Source: Nymphaea colorata | Lineage: Eukaryota > Streptophyta > Magnoliopsida > Nymphaeales > Nymphaeaceae | NCBI RefSeq assembly: GCF_008831285.2 | Contig: NW_022204801.1 | Span: forward strand, 1-38,281 | Length of the DNA stretch: 38,281 nucleotides | Reading direction: 5' to 3' | Shown here: piece by piece, positions 1 through 9,450 of the stretch | How the letters are laid out: the number at the start of each line of letters is the position of its first letter | Numbering within the stretch: the stretch's first letter is position 1 | Made by a program: the position numbers and the translations under genes | The notes under the pieces: model-generated | Databases searched by the model: none | What the model saw: the letters and a program-made list of their open reading frames with translations, nothing else | Told to the model about the DNA's origin: nothing

Positions 1-8
1 AAAAAATG

Positions 9-26
9 AGTTCACAATTGTGAACT
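9..26. repeat. 18-bp perfect palindrome, preceding unit tail
   Basis: AGTTCACAATTGTGAACT is fully self-complementary with no spacer. It is kept unchanged in a tail that is otherwise diverged. Confidence 0.75.
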
Positions 27-296
27 ATCTAATAATTTAAAATACTCAGTAAATGTCAACTTATTTGTAAAGTAATTTAAAATCAATTTGAAAAACTCGT
101 TGATGTTCTTTTAAAAGGCTTTCAAAATATATTACAGAATAGTGCAAAAATTCTACAAGAGATTTGAAAACAATGACAGAATCTTGAAGGAATGTAAATT
201 TTTTATTCAAGTTCAAATTTTTTTTTTTTGGAAATAAAAGTTTGGATGATCATGAAAACAAATTTTTGAATATACGTTTATGAGAATATAATAATA

Positions 297-578
297 GATG
301 AGAAATGCTTGCACGAGTTTTAAACATCATAAATGTTCATAAACATAATTTTGACAAAAAAATAATTAACTTCAACACTATTTTGATCTAAAAAGCAGAG
401 AAAAGTAATCAAATTGCCTTATTTAAGAACACATGAAAATAGATAGAAATGATTGCATGAATTTTGAAATAATCATAAAACCTTCACATACAGAATTTCG
501 AACTAACAAAATAATTAACTAACACTAGGTCTGATCTCAAAAACCAGAGAAAAAGTAATCAAATTGCCTAAGCCTAAG
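297..578. repeat. Two diverged direct repeats (about 145 bp), preceding unit tail
   Basis: The segment starting GATGAGAAATGCTTGCACGAG at 297 is followed at 442 by a diverged second copy starting GATAGAAATGATTGCATGAA. Shared landmarks in order are AATAATCAT, TTCATA, AATAATTAAC, TGATC and AAAGTAATCAAATTGCCT. Confidence 0.7.
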
Positions 579-1699
579 AAAAACTAACAGAATCGACGCT
601 TCAGCAAAACAACTAATGAAATGAATAACAACTTTGCAATTTCAGCACAACTAATTAAGTGACCACGAACCTTGCAGCTTCAGCCAAATAAGGGTTTAAA
701 AAGTCGATCACAAGATATCCGATACCCAGTGCTGATGCATAAGATCCCAAGCCTTCCCACTCAAAGCGTAACAATAATAAACTAATCTGTCATGCATTTT
801 GATAGACAGCCTGTGCACAGACAAATAAAACATGAAACTACTGTCAGTTACACAAGAAGATCAAATGACTAAGAACTCCAATTAAAATGCAGCGATTGGT
901 TTTCTAAAGACTAGCAAAAACATTGGATTTGATCCATCAATAATAAGGGTAAGAACCAAACAAATGCTTTCCGAAAATCAAATACCCCGAAAATATTGAA
1001 TCCCTACCATCTTTGGCCTCTGACATGTCACCACGGGAAGTGCTGTAGTTTGCTTCTCATTCAGTTTTTGGAACACCTTTAGCCCTCCACAACTTTACAA
1101 GCCTGCCACACGCATTAGACAACAACTATGAAAGAGAGATTGGTAAAGCAGACCGGACAGCAACTTCTTCACAACAAAAAATGAGACCACTTGAATCCCA
1201 TCCTCGACAGCTCAAGTACAAGATTCACCAATCTTATCTCTCTCTCTCTCTTAAAGTATCCCAACTCAAAACAAATTTTTATGCAAACTCAGCAGCAAGG
1301 TACCTCACTATAAATGCAGCTACATGAACAAGTACGAGAAAAATCACCACCATACCTAGCTAGACAAGTTTCAAACCTGGTCTGCTTTTGTCTATGAATC
1401 ATGTTTCTGCCCATGAACTTCCTCAACACCAAGTTGGGGTTCTTCAAGCACCTACAACAGGTCAAATATCCTTCATGCATCCAGACACAGACCACACATT
1501 GTCTTACTTCACTCTATAGTTATCCTAGAATTGGATGAAAGAACACAAAACAAAAGAAAGTGTCTTGCCTTAAATGAGCTTCTCGCTTCAATTGGTTCCT
1601 TCCTCACCACCTGGTCCAAGACCCACTGGACAGCACCTCAATGACATGTTTCTAATATTAGCTGATCAGCTTCTTTAAGAGTTTATCATCAATACAGCA

Positions 1700-2215
1700 T
1701 CACTTCCCTTCCTCAAACCAGCTAAAAGGAGAAGAAAGGCTGACCTCACCCTTAAATGCTGCTGATGAACAGCCCATGATCCCTGAAGTCAAATCAGCCG
1801 AATGAGTGGTTTCTTTAAAAAATAAGAGATGCCTTCCACAACTATCAAACACCAATGACCATATGCATAAGCATAGACATATTTTCTTCTAGCTGAATAA
1901 GAAAAGCAATTTTGTGGATTTAAATAACAGACACCAGCAAGGATATATCCAGGTAGAAGGCAAATATTGGCAAAGGCAGAAGACAAGGCTTTCATCCCTG
2001 CCTAAATGGGTTTCTGTCATTTGAAAAATGTGCCAGTGGTGCTTATATCATTTCATCTAAGAAAGCATCTATAATTGTCATTTCTAAAGGCTAACATGGA
2101 AAACTTTAGGCAAAGATGGATTTCGCTTGCCAATATGAGAATGGCAATTTGCTGTGCAGAGATACCAGTTAGATGAATTAGATATTGAACTACACGGTGC
2201 CTGTTGATAACACAA
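1700..2215 (-). CDS. Candidate 3' exons of an unidentified spliced gene, unit A
   Basis: Three short minus-strand blocks join in phase through AG/GT boundaries. Exon 2215-2166 (50 nt) is preceded by TTTTCAG and followed by GTATCT. Exon 1997-1935 (63 nt) is preceded by AGGCAG and followed by GTGTCT. A terminal exon runs from 1782 to a TGA at 1700-1702. Both internal junctions fall after the first base of a codon. The implied C-terminus reads RHRVVQYLIHLTG, then a hydrophobic MKALSSAFANICLLPGYILA, then a tail ending in FSWFEEGK. The introns (168 and 152 nt) are of normal plant size. I recognise no family, and the upstream exons could not be joined with confidence. Chance open frames in AT-rich DNA or a decayed gene remain possible. 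Confidence 0.3.
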
Positions 2216-2590
2216 CTGAAAATTTATTAAAATTTTGACAGAGGTTAGACAAAAAATGTCCATTGATCAAAGGATAGACAAAAGTTCAGAGCTCTTACTG
2301 AAAATATTCAAATCTGAACATAAGCTAAGATGATTGTTCTCTGGATCAGTGGTACATGAAAATTGTATAATCACGTTCTTTGTTTGTCTCCTAACAATAG
2401 GGAAAACATGTCCTCTCCAGCTCTCCCTTATTGGACAACGCCAGGTTGAAATAGTTGAAGGGGTTCATGTCCTTCATGTAGGAAGATACACATCTCCCTT
2501 AGAGGAGATCAAGAATGCTTCCTACCAACTTTTACAAAGTGTTGGACCCAAAAATAATCAGCTCAGCAAATAGGTTATGCAAAAACATAA

Positions 2591-2591
2591 C

Positions 2592-2644
<53 letters not shown>
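2591..2644. repeat. CT/CA compound microsatellite, unit A
   Basis: A CT run broken by one CCC is followed directly by a CA run, just upstream of the MITE. Confidence 0.97.
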
Positions 2645-2661
2645 ACTCATAGGATCAAAAT

Positions 2662-2920
2662 TAAGCCTGGGCATCGAGCCCAGGCCCGAAAAGTTCAGCC
2701 CGGGTCGGCCCGGTGGGGCCTGATTCAGCCCAATTTATTTTTTTGTATTATTTTTATTTAATAATATATATTATTTAAAATATTTTTTATATTTAAAAAA
2801 ATATTGCACATTAAAAAATATTTTTATTTTAACCGGGCCGGGCCCGAGCTCGGATGTCGGGTATCGGACCGGGCCCGTAGTAGATTTTCGGGTGTCAGGC
2901 CGGCCGGATGCCCAAGCCTA
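2662..2920. mobile_element. hAT-like MITE, unit A (259 bp)
   Basis: Imperfect terminal inverted repeats TAAGCCTGGGCATC and GGATGCCCAAGCCTA bound a 259-bp element with GC-rich GGGCCGGGCCCG-type ends and an AT-rich centre. It is flanked by perfect 8-bp direct repeats ATCAAAAT (2654-2661 and 2921-2928). An 8-bp target duplication together with TA...TA-ended inverted repeats fits the hAT superfamily. It has no coding capacity, so it is non-autonomous. Confidence 0.85.
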
Positions 2921-4266
2921 ATCAAAATCATGCTGCAGTTAAGAATCATCTTTAAAATTCAAACTTTTTCATAAAACTTGGTAGTAAATGCAATTATATA
3001 GAAAACAGATCCTGGTCCCAAATCAGTTCCATGGTTCCCTTCCGCTTTGACTTTCTCATTCAGGTAAACTACACGGTATTTTATTCCTATCAATTTTCCC
3101 ACAGGAACATCATTGATACTCTCAAGTACTCTTTGTTTATTTAGTTCTTTCTACATTCTAGATATGCTTTTTGTTCCATCATCTATGTTTTTATGCATTT
3201 ATTTGGTTACGCTAATTGTGAAAGCCTTTGTTATTAAGCTACATATAGTTTTTATCATTTATTACTGCTCACCTACACTTTCTAAAAGTTTTTAAATGCC
3301 AAAGTTTTCAAGAGATATATGAAGCATTATCAACAGAACTATGTTCTTCAAGATTTTGCCTTGCTAAGGTTGTCAATCACTAACACTCCAGGGCCATATG
3401 AACCTATTTCATGAAATGCACCGAAACCAAAGCAAGCCATCGTAGTCTCCTAGATAAAAATAAATAAACACCACAGAACTTGGGCAAATCCCAGGAGGCT
3501 CACAGAAGCCAACATGTCTACAGGATTAACTGTGAAAAATAGCATGTCAACATTATCGGAAACAAAAGAAGTTCTTCTGCAATCAAGGAATCAGAATCTG
3601 ACAATAAAGCTTTGTTTTCATGAACTACCAAACCGAGAACCCATGAATAAACAAAAAAATGTCTAGTGCTTTGCATTCTCATAAAATTTAATTCCAAACC
3701 ATTGTGGCATGAGAACAAGTTTAATTCGTTCAGTTTTTCCTTAAATATTTTACAATGGGTAACAAGGTCCAGAAAACAAAAACTTAGTTGTGATATCACA
3801 TGCATAGTGCACTGTGACTCTTTTAACTTCACAAAGATTGACATTACCTATATCTGCAAATGCATTAATCATAAGAGAGCAAGACAACAGACTTGTCTTA
3901 TCCAAGATTCTTTGATAGAGGCATTGGATTGTGAATGTACAAGAAATGAGAAAGGAGCCCTTTTCAAGTTGAACAAGTTCAATGCAAAGAAATATGAGTT
4001 TTCCCTCTCAAATGGCATCTGCATTGAATCGGGCCCACTGATAAACAAAGTAGGCATGACAAAGAAGAAAATAAAGCATCAACAACACAGGAAGTGATTA
4101 CCCTTAATATGTGCAGAAGTATCCTTCACAATGACAATGAGACTCATTTTTAACTCATCCATAACAAGAGAGGTCATTGCAAACAACAGCAACTAGCTGA
4201 TTGCAACCAAATGCTACAAATGACACCAAGTACTGCATAACTCAAGGCAAAATAAAATTGAAGTAC

Positions 4267-4812
4267 CGCAACCACATTTAAGAATATCAGGAAGCAAACT
4301 TTGATGCTCTGGGACCACGGGGAGGAATCTGATAACACCTTTAATATGTTTTACCATTGGATTTTCAACCTAAGGAACATGGAATTGCAGTACTTCTATA
4401 AGCTATTTCCATAACAACTGTTGTATGTTACCATTGGTTTTTTAACCTAAGGGCATTACCTTCTTCTCAACAGATGCAAATTATCAAGATACATGATCAT
4501 GTTCCAAGCATCTCAGCACAACATTGATCGAGTCAATCACAAAGACACTGAATTTTTTTTGGGGATAAAGCAGCTATGTCAAACAACATCAATTATTGGA
4601 CGATCAACTATGTCTTACCCAATTTAGGAACGAATCAAGGTGCTAGCTCACTTCGTAGGTCATGTCCTTCCGGGTAATGTGTACTTTAACCTGTATCACA
4701 ACCATAACAACATCAGAAGACAACGTCACATTGTAAAATAGACGCAAATCACAAGCAACAAACATCAAATCACCTGGCCACCCCGTTCCGTCCAAAACGA
4801 ATGCTTAGACAT
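4267..4812 (-). CDS. Candidate 5' exons of an unidentified spliced gene, unit A
   Basis: On the minus strand an ATG at 4812-4810 opens MSKHSFWTERGGQ (4812-4774), followed by GTGATT. The next block, VKVHITRKDMTYE (4690-4652), sits between GATACAG and GTGAGC. A third block (4573-4493) contains FVIDSINVVLRCLEHDH. A fourth (4369-4267) contains ENPMVKHIKGVIRFLP. The first three are 39, 39 and 81 nt, all multiples of three in phase 0. No family is recognised, and the link to the candidate 3' exons at 1700-2215 is only inferred from strand and order. An alternative start lies at 5025 (MGSLVYRSAEVQF), inside a block running from an acceptor at 5071 to a possible donor at 4963. The third acceptor is weak. 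Confidence 0.22.
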
Positions 4813-5645
4813 CTTTCCTAATTGAAGGACTGACATCTCATGAAGCAGAGGCGTTGATCTCATGGTGTCTCAATGCCGACCTAATTCTTGCCGTGGAACA
4901 CTCTCGATCTTGACGTCCTCTGGAGATCAGAACCCCAGGCGACATGATGGGCCCTCTGCTACCCTAGGTTTTTGAATCTCCTCAAGAAATTGAACTTCCG
5001 CGCTCCTGTAAACGAGGGAACCCATAGAGCGAACACGGGAAGGAAGGATAAGCGATGGAAAAGGAGGAAACCTGCAAAACACACAGTTCGGAAGCATTAG
5101 GAGCCGATGCGATTAAAGAAAAACATCAATAAAATAAAACGATGTCCGATCGTCGTACGTAAATCTTGGGAGAAAAATAATGAGAATCACGATATCTTCG
5201 GAGAAAAAGAATGAGAATAACGATGGCTGGTCACTTACGTAATATATGTATTGGTAGTTTCGCTGGTCGCTACTTCGGTGGTTCAACGATAAACCAGCCT
5301 TCTGATACTGTTAAATCGGATGGCATGTTCTTAACAGCATTTAAATAATAAACAAAACTTGTGTCTTTTCTTGGGCGGACGTTTGCAGCCTGCGACATTT
5401 GTTGATAGTAGATATTAAAACCAAGAAAGTTTATACCATTAGCTATTAAAACATTATAAAACTTACTTTATAAGTGCAAGTTCCATGATTTTCTTAAGGC
5501 ACATAAAATTTGATGTTCTGAATTTATATGTGTTTGACTTTATGAGAATCAAATTCCATAGAATTTGAGGGTTAGAAAGACTCGGAGTCAAAAAAAATTT
5601 GGGACATGCATACACACGTACAGTGTCTTCCATTCATATCGAGCT

Positions 5646-5955
5646 ATTCCTGACAGGAACCGCAGGCGACCACCTTGCAATCTGGGCAGCTGAGTCAAGT
5701 TTTCTTCATGTTGTGGCGTGCACAGCACACACATTTGGGGTTCTCGACGTCCTGGTAGTGTTGCCAGTTATGCTGGCATAGCATTTGTTCCATTGGGAGC
5801 ATGATGGATGGTCTCCATCCTTCCTTTCCTGCTCCCAACCTCTTGATTTGAGGGAATTCGTGTGCCAGGACCATGAGCGTATTCAGCTGACATGTGTCCT
5901 CTCCCTCTGACACAGAGAAGATGGCGTAACTTTCATCATCTCCTTCTTCGACTGA
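5646..5955 (-). pseudogene. Endogenous badnavirus-like polyprotein fragment, unit A
   Basis: The minus strand is open for about 90 codons from a stop near 5965 down to an in-frame TGA at 5697-5695. The same frame then continues for 17 codons to a TAG at 5646-5644. Cysteines at codons 5733-5731, 5724-5722, 5688-5686, 5679-5677, 5664-5662 and 5655-5653 give the spacing CX2C-X11-CX2C-X4-C-X2-C, counting the stop as one position. That spacing is the second cysteine-rich motif described for badnavirus and tungrovirus ORF3, between coat protein and protease. An acidic stretch precedes it, as expected for that region. The TGA lies inside the X11 spacer, so this copy is broken. No coat, protease, reverse transcriptase or RNase H sequence is seen nearby. 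The 310 bp are absent from units C and D. Confidence 0.6.
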
Positions 5956-7611
5956 GACATATTTTTAACCTATGTCATCGAGGTGCCAGAATGGCACATT
6001 CCAAAAAATTCATGTGCAGCGGGACGGCAAGAGTTTTTTTTTTTTAGTTGATTATATATATAACAAAATAAGCATGTATATATTGTTATTACAATTTAGT
6101 TATTAATGTATATAACATACTTGAATAATTGTATTGCATAGGAAAATGTCATAACAATAAGTAATTTAGTAATATGGCATTTTAATTGGACTCGGGCGTG
6201 AGTTGGAGCTACACCCATGTCTGGTGCGCACCCGACTCGATGCGACTCGGGTAAGGCAGCAAAATAGAAGAGTCCGGGTGACTTACTTTTTAACTGCTCA
6301 TCACATTTTCCACTTGGTCTAGTTTTGTTTTGGATTTGTTTCCCAATCCTGTAATTGGAATTTTATTATTATTATTAATGGGTCATATAGATCTTAAGTC
6401 TACAAATCTAGTTTCAAATATATCAGTGATATCATACCTTGTGACTTAATAGACTATTGGCAATTACAACAGTTTCTTGTTGTTTATAAGGATTGATGTC
6501 TATTCATAAGACACTATGACATATTGTTTCATTAATCTACTTAAATATTATAATTGAAAGAACCAAAAATTCATAAAAAAAGAAAGTAGGACCGAGGCAA
6601 AAACTTTCAAGAAAGATATAATTTTTGAAAGACAAAAACTTAACAACAATTGTGGTTTCGAGTACGAAATGACATGCTAGGATTTTTGTGGGAGCTTCAG
6701 CTCTCCTATGGACGCTAGGATGAAATATATTCTGTTGGTCCACCCAAAATATTGAGAATAATAGTTGAAAAGAATGAAGGCTATCTCGAACATTTTATTC
6801 TTATTGATAATGTGGTTTAAATAATTATGTGTTTAGGTTTTCTATTTTTCCCGATAATATATCTTTTACAAACAAATGAGACGTTGATTTGTTTTGTTAT
6901 CTTGAAAAAGACAAATACTCTGCTTTTTTCTCTTTGATTTATTTCAACCATGTCCCTCTATTGCTACTTATTTCTCTTATTTATTGTCACTTGTTTGATT
7001 GCTGATTCTAACCACCAAAATCCTACTTGGAGCCAATACGAAATACAAATTAACTACCTACTAGTAATTACACATGCCAAAATGCTTCTCAAACAAAAGA
7101 CTTAGATCTGAACCGATGTACACATCTTGTGCACAAACTTTCTATAACACAAAGAAAGGTCCTAATTGCTCAGATCTACAAACTTTCTGTTTCTGGTTAC
7201 TAAGTGGCCCATTGATAATTATTATGATGAAAAGAGTTGCTCATTGAAACATAGTGTATGGAATCAATGATGTCTCACGGTTGTTATCGGCTCATTCTCA
7301 AGAAAACGAGGAACATAGCAAGATCGAAGCACGACACTTGTCAGGTCTTTGCCTGATAAGCCCTTTATGCACCAGCAATCACGAGAAAATATGCACAAAT
7401 AAGTTCATCAAGCACTTCTATTCATCTATTAGTACACCAAACAAATTCCCGACAACAATAAACTTCAATGAAAATGGTCCATTTTTACATGAAATTTTCC
7501 AACTTTTTCATAAGTAAAAGCATTGAAGCATTATAAACCACATCGATGCAAAAGAAAAGTAGTGGCAGAACGTTTATCACTATAACCATTGTTGTTAAAT
7601 GATGATATAGA

Positions 7612-7797
7612 CTAGGTAAACTGATGAAGAAAAATAGGAAACTTTGTATTGGTTTTCAAACTTGACATCCGATGTCTCAATGGTAGAAATCCAACAGGAT
7701 GAGTGGGAAAAAACCAAGGCAAGCAATGGCAGCCTAGCCCAAGCACCTCTTCAATCTTCCCAAACAAATACTTGATAGCAACACTTGGCGGCTCCAT
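7612..7797 (-). pseudogene. HIR-like (SPFH/band-7) N-terminal exon fragment, unit A
   Basis: A 61-codon minus-strand frame starts at a real ATG (7797-7795). Residues 5-52 align with the start of plant hypersensitive-induced reaction proteins, membrane-associated SPFH/band-7 proteins linked to defence. SVAIK lies at 5-9, FGK at 12-14, EEVL at 16-19, GCHCLPWFF at 22-30, GFLPLR at 36-41 and KTNTK at 48-52, matching the family pattern VAIKE..FGKF..VL.PGCH.LPW...LSLR...KTK. The expected continuation (DNVFV and the rest, about 230 more residues) is absent; a weak GT follows near KTNTK. The conserved QQLDV stretch has diverged, and the N-terminal VDQ is replaced by MEPP. A TTTTGCAG acceptor-like site lies about 50 bases upstream. 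Most likely this is a single captured or decayed exon. Confidence 0.6.
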
Positions 7798-8296
7798 TGG
7801 CTACATGAATGCTCATATATAGCTCCAAGAAACAGATTGGCTGCAAAACCGAGTGATGGAATTCACCAATTACGAAGCCAAAAAACAGGAAAGAGAATGC
7901 AAGCATAGACATATCCATATAAAAAACTAAAAACGAAAGGAAAAGAAACCCAAAAGAAACGTAGCTTTAGTAACTATTTCAGCTTATGAAATTAACAAAA
8001 ATTTTTATCAACCCCAAGTCAATTTCAAATTTACAATACTACAACTTGAAGGAGTTACTTACTGGCTAGTACAACACCTTGTCCTAAATAGGGATGTTAA
8101 TAAATCCAAATTGGATCGATATTTGACCGAACCACATAAAAAAGTTGGATGCAAATGATCTCAACTTAGAAGTAATCTCAATTGTTGTTGCTCTACTTAC
8201 TTACTGAAAAACTTTACTGGTTTTGAACCCTTGAGGCATGAAAATGCATGTTTTGTCGGCACTGGAAGCAACACAAACGCGCCCACATGTTTGGAA

Positions 8297-8459
8297 AAAC
8301 CACCGTTATATGTCTATACCGGTGGTTTATGTCGTCGCTGTATCAACTTATAGCGGTGGGGGACGGCGCCGCTATAGATAGTTATACCGGTGCTCTCATC
8401 GCCGATATAGGTCATCACCGCTATAGACCTACAGCGGTGCTTTTCCGCACCGGTATACC
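8297..8459. mobile_element. ACCGGT-rich palindromic transposon-like block, unit A
   Basis: The block is made of repeated, mutually complementary motifs: AAACCACCG...CGGTGGTTT, TATACCGGTG, TATAGCGGTG, CACCGCTATAGACC and AGCGGTGC...GCACCGGTATA. It can fold into several nested hairpins. Short repeats of this kind resemble the sub-terminal regions of plant CACTA-type or other non-autonomous DNA transposons. I could not find clear terminal repeats or a target duplication, so the true ends are unknown. Confidence 0.5.
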
Positions 8460-8504
8460 TTAATATAACCACACGTAACCGACTAGTAAAATAGGCCAGT
8501 TTTG

Positions 8505-8545
8505 TTGAAGCACACGCCCCCACATCGATGAGGCGTGCACTTCAA
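8505..8545. repeat. Hairpin with 14-bp arms, unit A
   Basis: TTGAAGCACACGCC and GGCGTGCACTTCAA pair at 12 of 14 positions across a 13-base spacer. It lies 45 bases past the ACCGGT block and may belong to the same element. Confidence 0.6.
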
Positions 8546-8652
8546 GCGCCTGATCCTCTCTTTCACCCTCTGTTTTGAGATTAACGCTTATATCTCATTC
8601 TATTTTCTTTTCATATAGTCACATTTTTTTTTATTTTTAGAGGGGTTCATGT

Positions 8653-8674
8653 TTAAACATATTGATATGTTTAA
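8653..8674. repeat. 22-bp palindrome, unit A
   Basis: TTAAACATAT and ATATGTTTAA are perfect complements separated by TG. Confidence 0.6.
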
Positions 8675-9322
8675 TAAACTATACTCAAAATTGACTTATT
8701 ATTTTGAATTCCGCACTCAAGGAACTTGCACTCTCTATTCATAGTCGGGCTTCCTAATATTAAATAGTTTCTCATTCTAATTTGATTTATTGATCAAAAG
8801 TTGCAGTCCACGTTTTTTCCTATTTCAATTCTTGAATTTCCTTTGCCATTGAAATTACGGCAACGCGATTGTGATAATACGATTGCACAAAAATGATGTG
8901 AAATGTTTTGAGGAATGTACCTCAGTTTGATACCTAAGGTCTTGGATGTCTGTGGTACTGAACCTAAACATTCTGTATTTCTTTCATATTTTTCTCTTTG
9001 TTATTTTTCAACCTCGCCGTGTAATATCCGAGAAAAACCATGCAGTTCAAAGCATCGAAACGTTATTTCTAACTATGAAACAAAGTAAGGAAGAAAACCT
9101 ATATCTAACAAGGAAAGAATCTTACCAAGCATTTTAGGAAATATGGATTCGTTGTCACTGTACTTCAATAGTCCACCAAATACTCCACATCTTTTGGTGC
9201 AAATACTTCTATTGGTTTTTCAATTTGGATCTACTCAAGAAACAACTGGATCGGATTAACTGCACATAAAAAAACATTTGCATAAGAAGAGAGAGACTTT
9301 AAAATCACCACTGTGATGATAA

Positions 9323-9450
9323 CGGCAGTTAGCATAGACTATTAGACTCTTAGGCGAAGACGGAAATAGGACAACAATAAGAGCAACATGACTTATAAGG
9401 ATTATAGTGAATGTTACAGTTCTTATTAATTTCCATTTATACTTATTTAA
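9323..9450. other. Unit A-specific tail segment
   Basis: After CACTGTGATGATAAC, unit A departs from B, C and D. It carries about 130 bases not seen elsewhere in the window and then an A-rich stretch leading into unit B. A short similarity (GCAACATGACTTAT versus GCAACATGAGTTAT in other tails) suggests it may be an insertion plus a deletion. No gene or repeat is recognised in it. Confidence 0.6.

Larger units (their letters stand above)
1..720. repeat. Tail of a preceding tandem unit (partial)
   Basis: This AT-rich stretch matches the tails of units B, C and D (about 18401-19087, 27661-28397 and 36998-37733) but is visibly more diverged, with many substitutions and small indels. It contains the 18-bp palindrome and the two-copy 152-bp direct repeat annotated separately. 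It ends in a junction sequence (CACAAGATATCC followed by GATACCCAGTGC) of the same type as the C/D and D/E junctions. I see no coding content. That the array continues to the left of the window is inferred from this match. Confidence 0.9.

Noticed and set aside
1675-1721. Alternative terminal exon (GLRKGSDAVLMINS) for the candidate gene
   Set aside because: It would need a 28-base intron between 1749 and 1722. Reading straight through to the TGA at 1700-1702 is more plausible.
3310-3540. Minus-strand peptides resembling membrane-protein exons (MLASVSLLGFAQVLW; FHEIGSYGPGVLVID)
   Set aside because: Joining them would need introns of 22-30 bases, too short for plants, and the frames end in stops. 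Not included in the gene model.
3518-3844. 108-codon minus-strand open frame
   Set aside because: Low-complexity hydrophobic and basic translation with no family features, shortened in C and D by unrelated changes. It is the shadow of an AT-rich region.
3666-4097. 143-codon + strand open frame (and copies at 12435, 21997, 31348)
   Set aside because: It starts at TTG, has no recognisable domain, overlaps open frames on the other strand, and is cut to 96 codons in C and D by a 4-bp insertion (GAGAAGTAAAGG). It looks like chance.
5695-5913. The 72-codon frame at 5695-5913 as an intact host gene
   Set aside because: It has no ATG (the apparent start is GTG), the open frame extends further upstream, and the cysteine spacing continues past the TGA. 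It fits a broken viral fragment better than a gene.
6187-6283. GC-rich patch with ACTCGGG and ACCCGACTCG motifs as a possible transposon end
   Set aside because: It resembles motifs seen in plant repeats, but I found no inverted termini or target duplication, so it is mentioned only in the unit description.
8087-8160. AGGGATGTTAATAAATCC stretch as a possible hAT or SINE terminus
   Set aside because: Only one end is suggestive and it varies between subfamilies. No matching end or target duplication was found.
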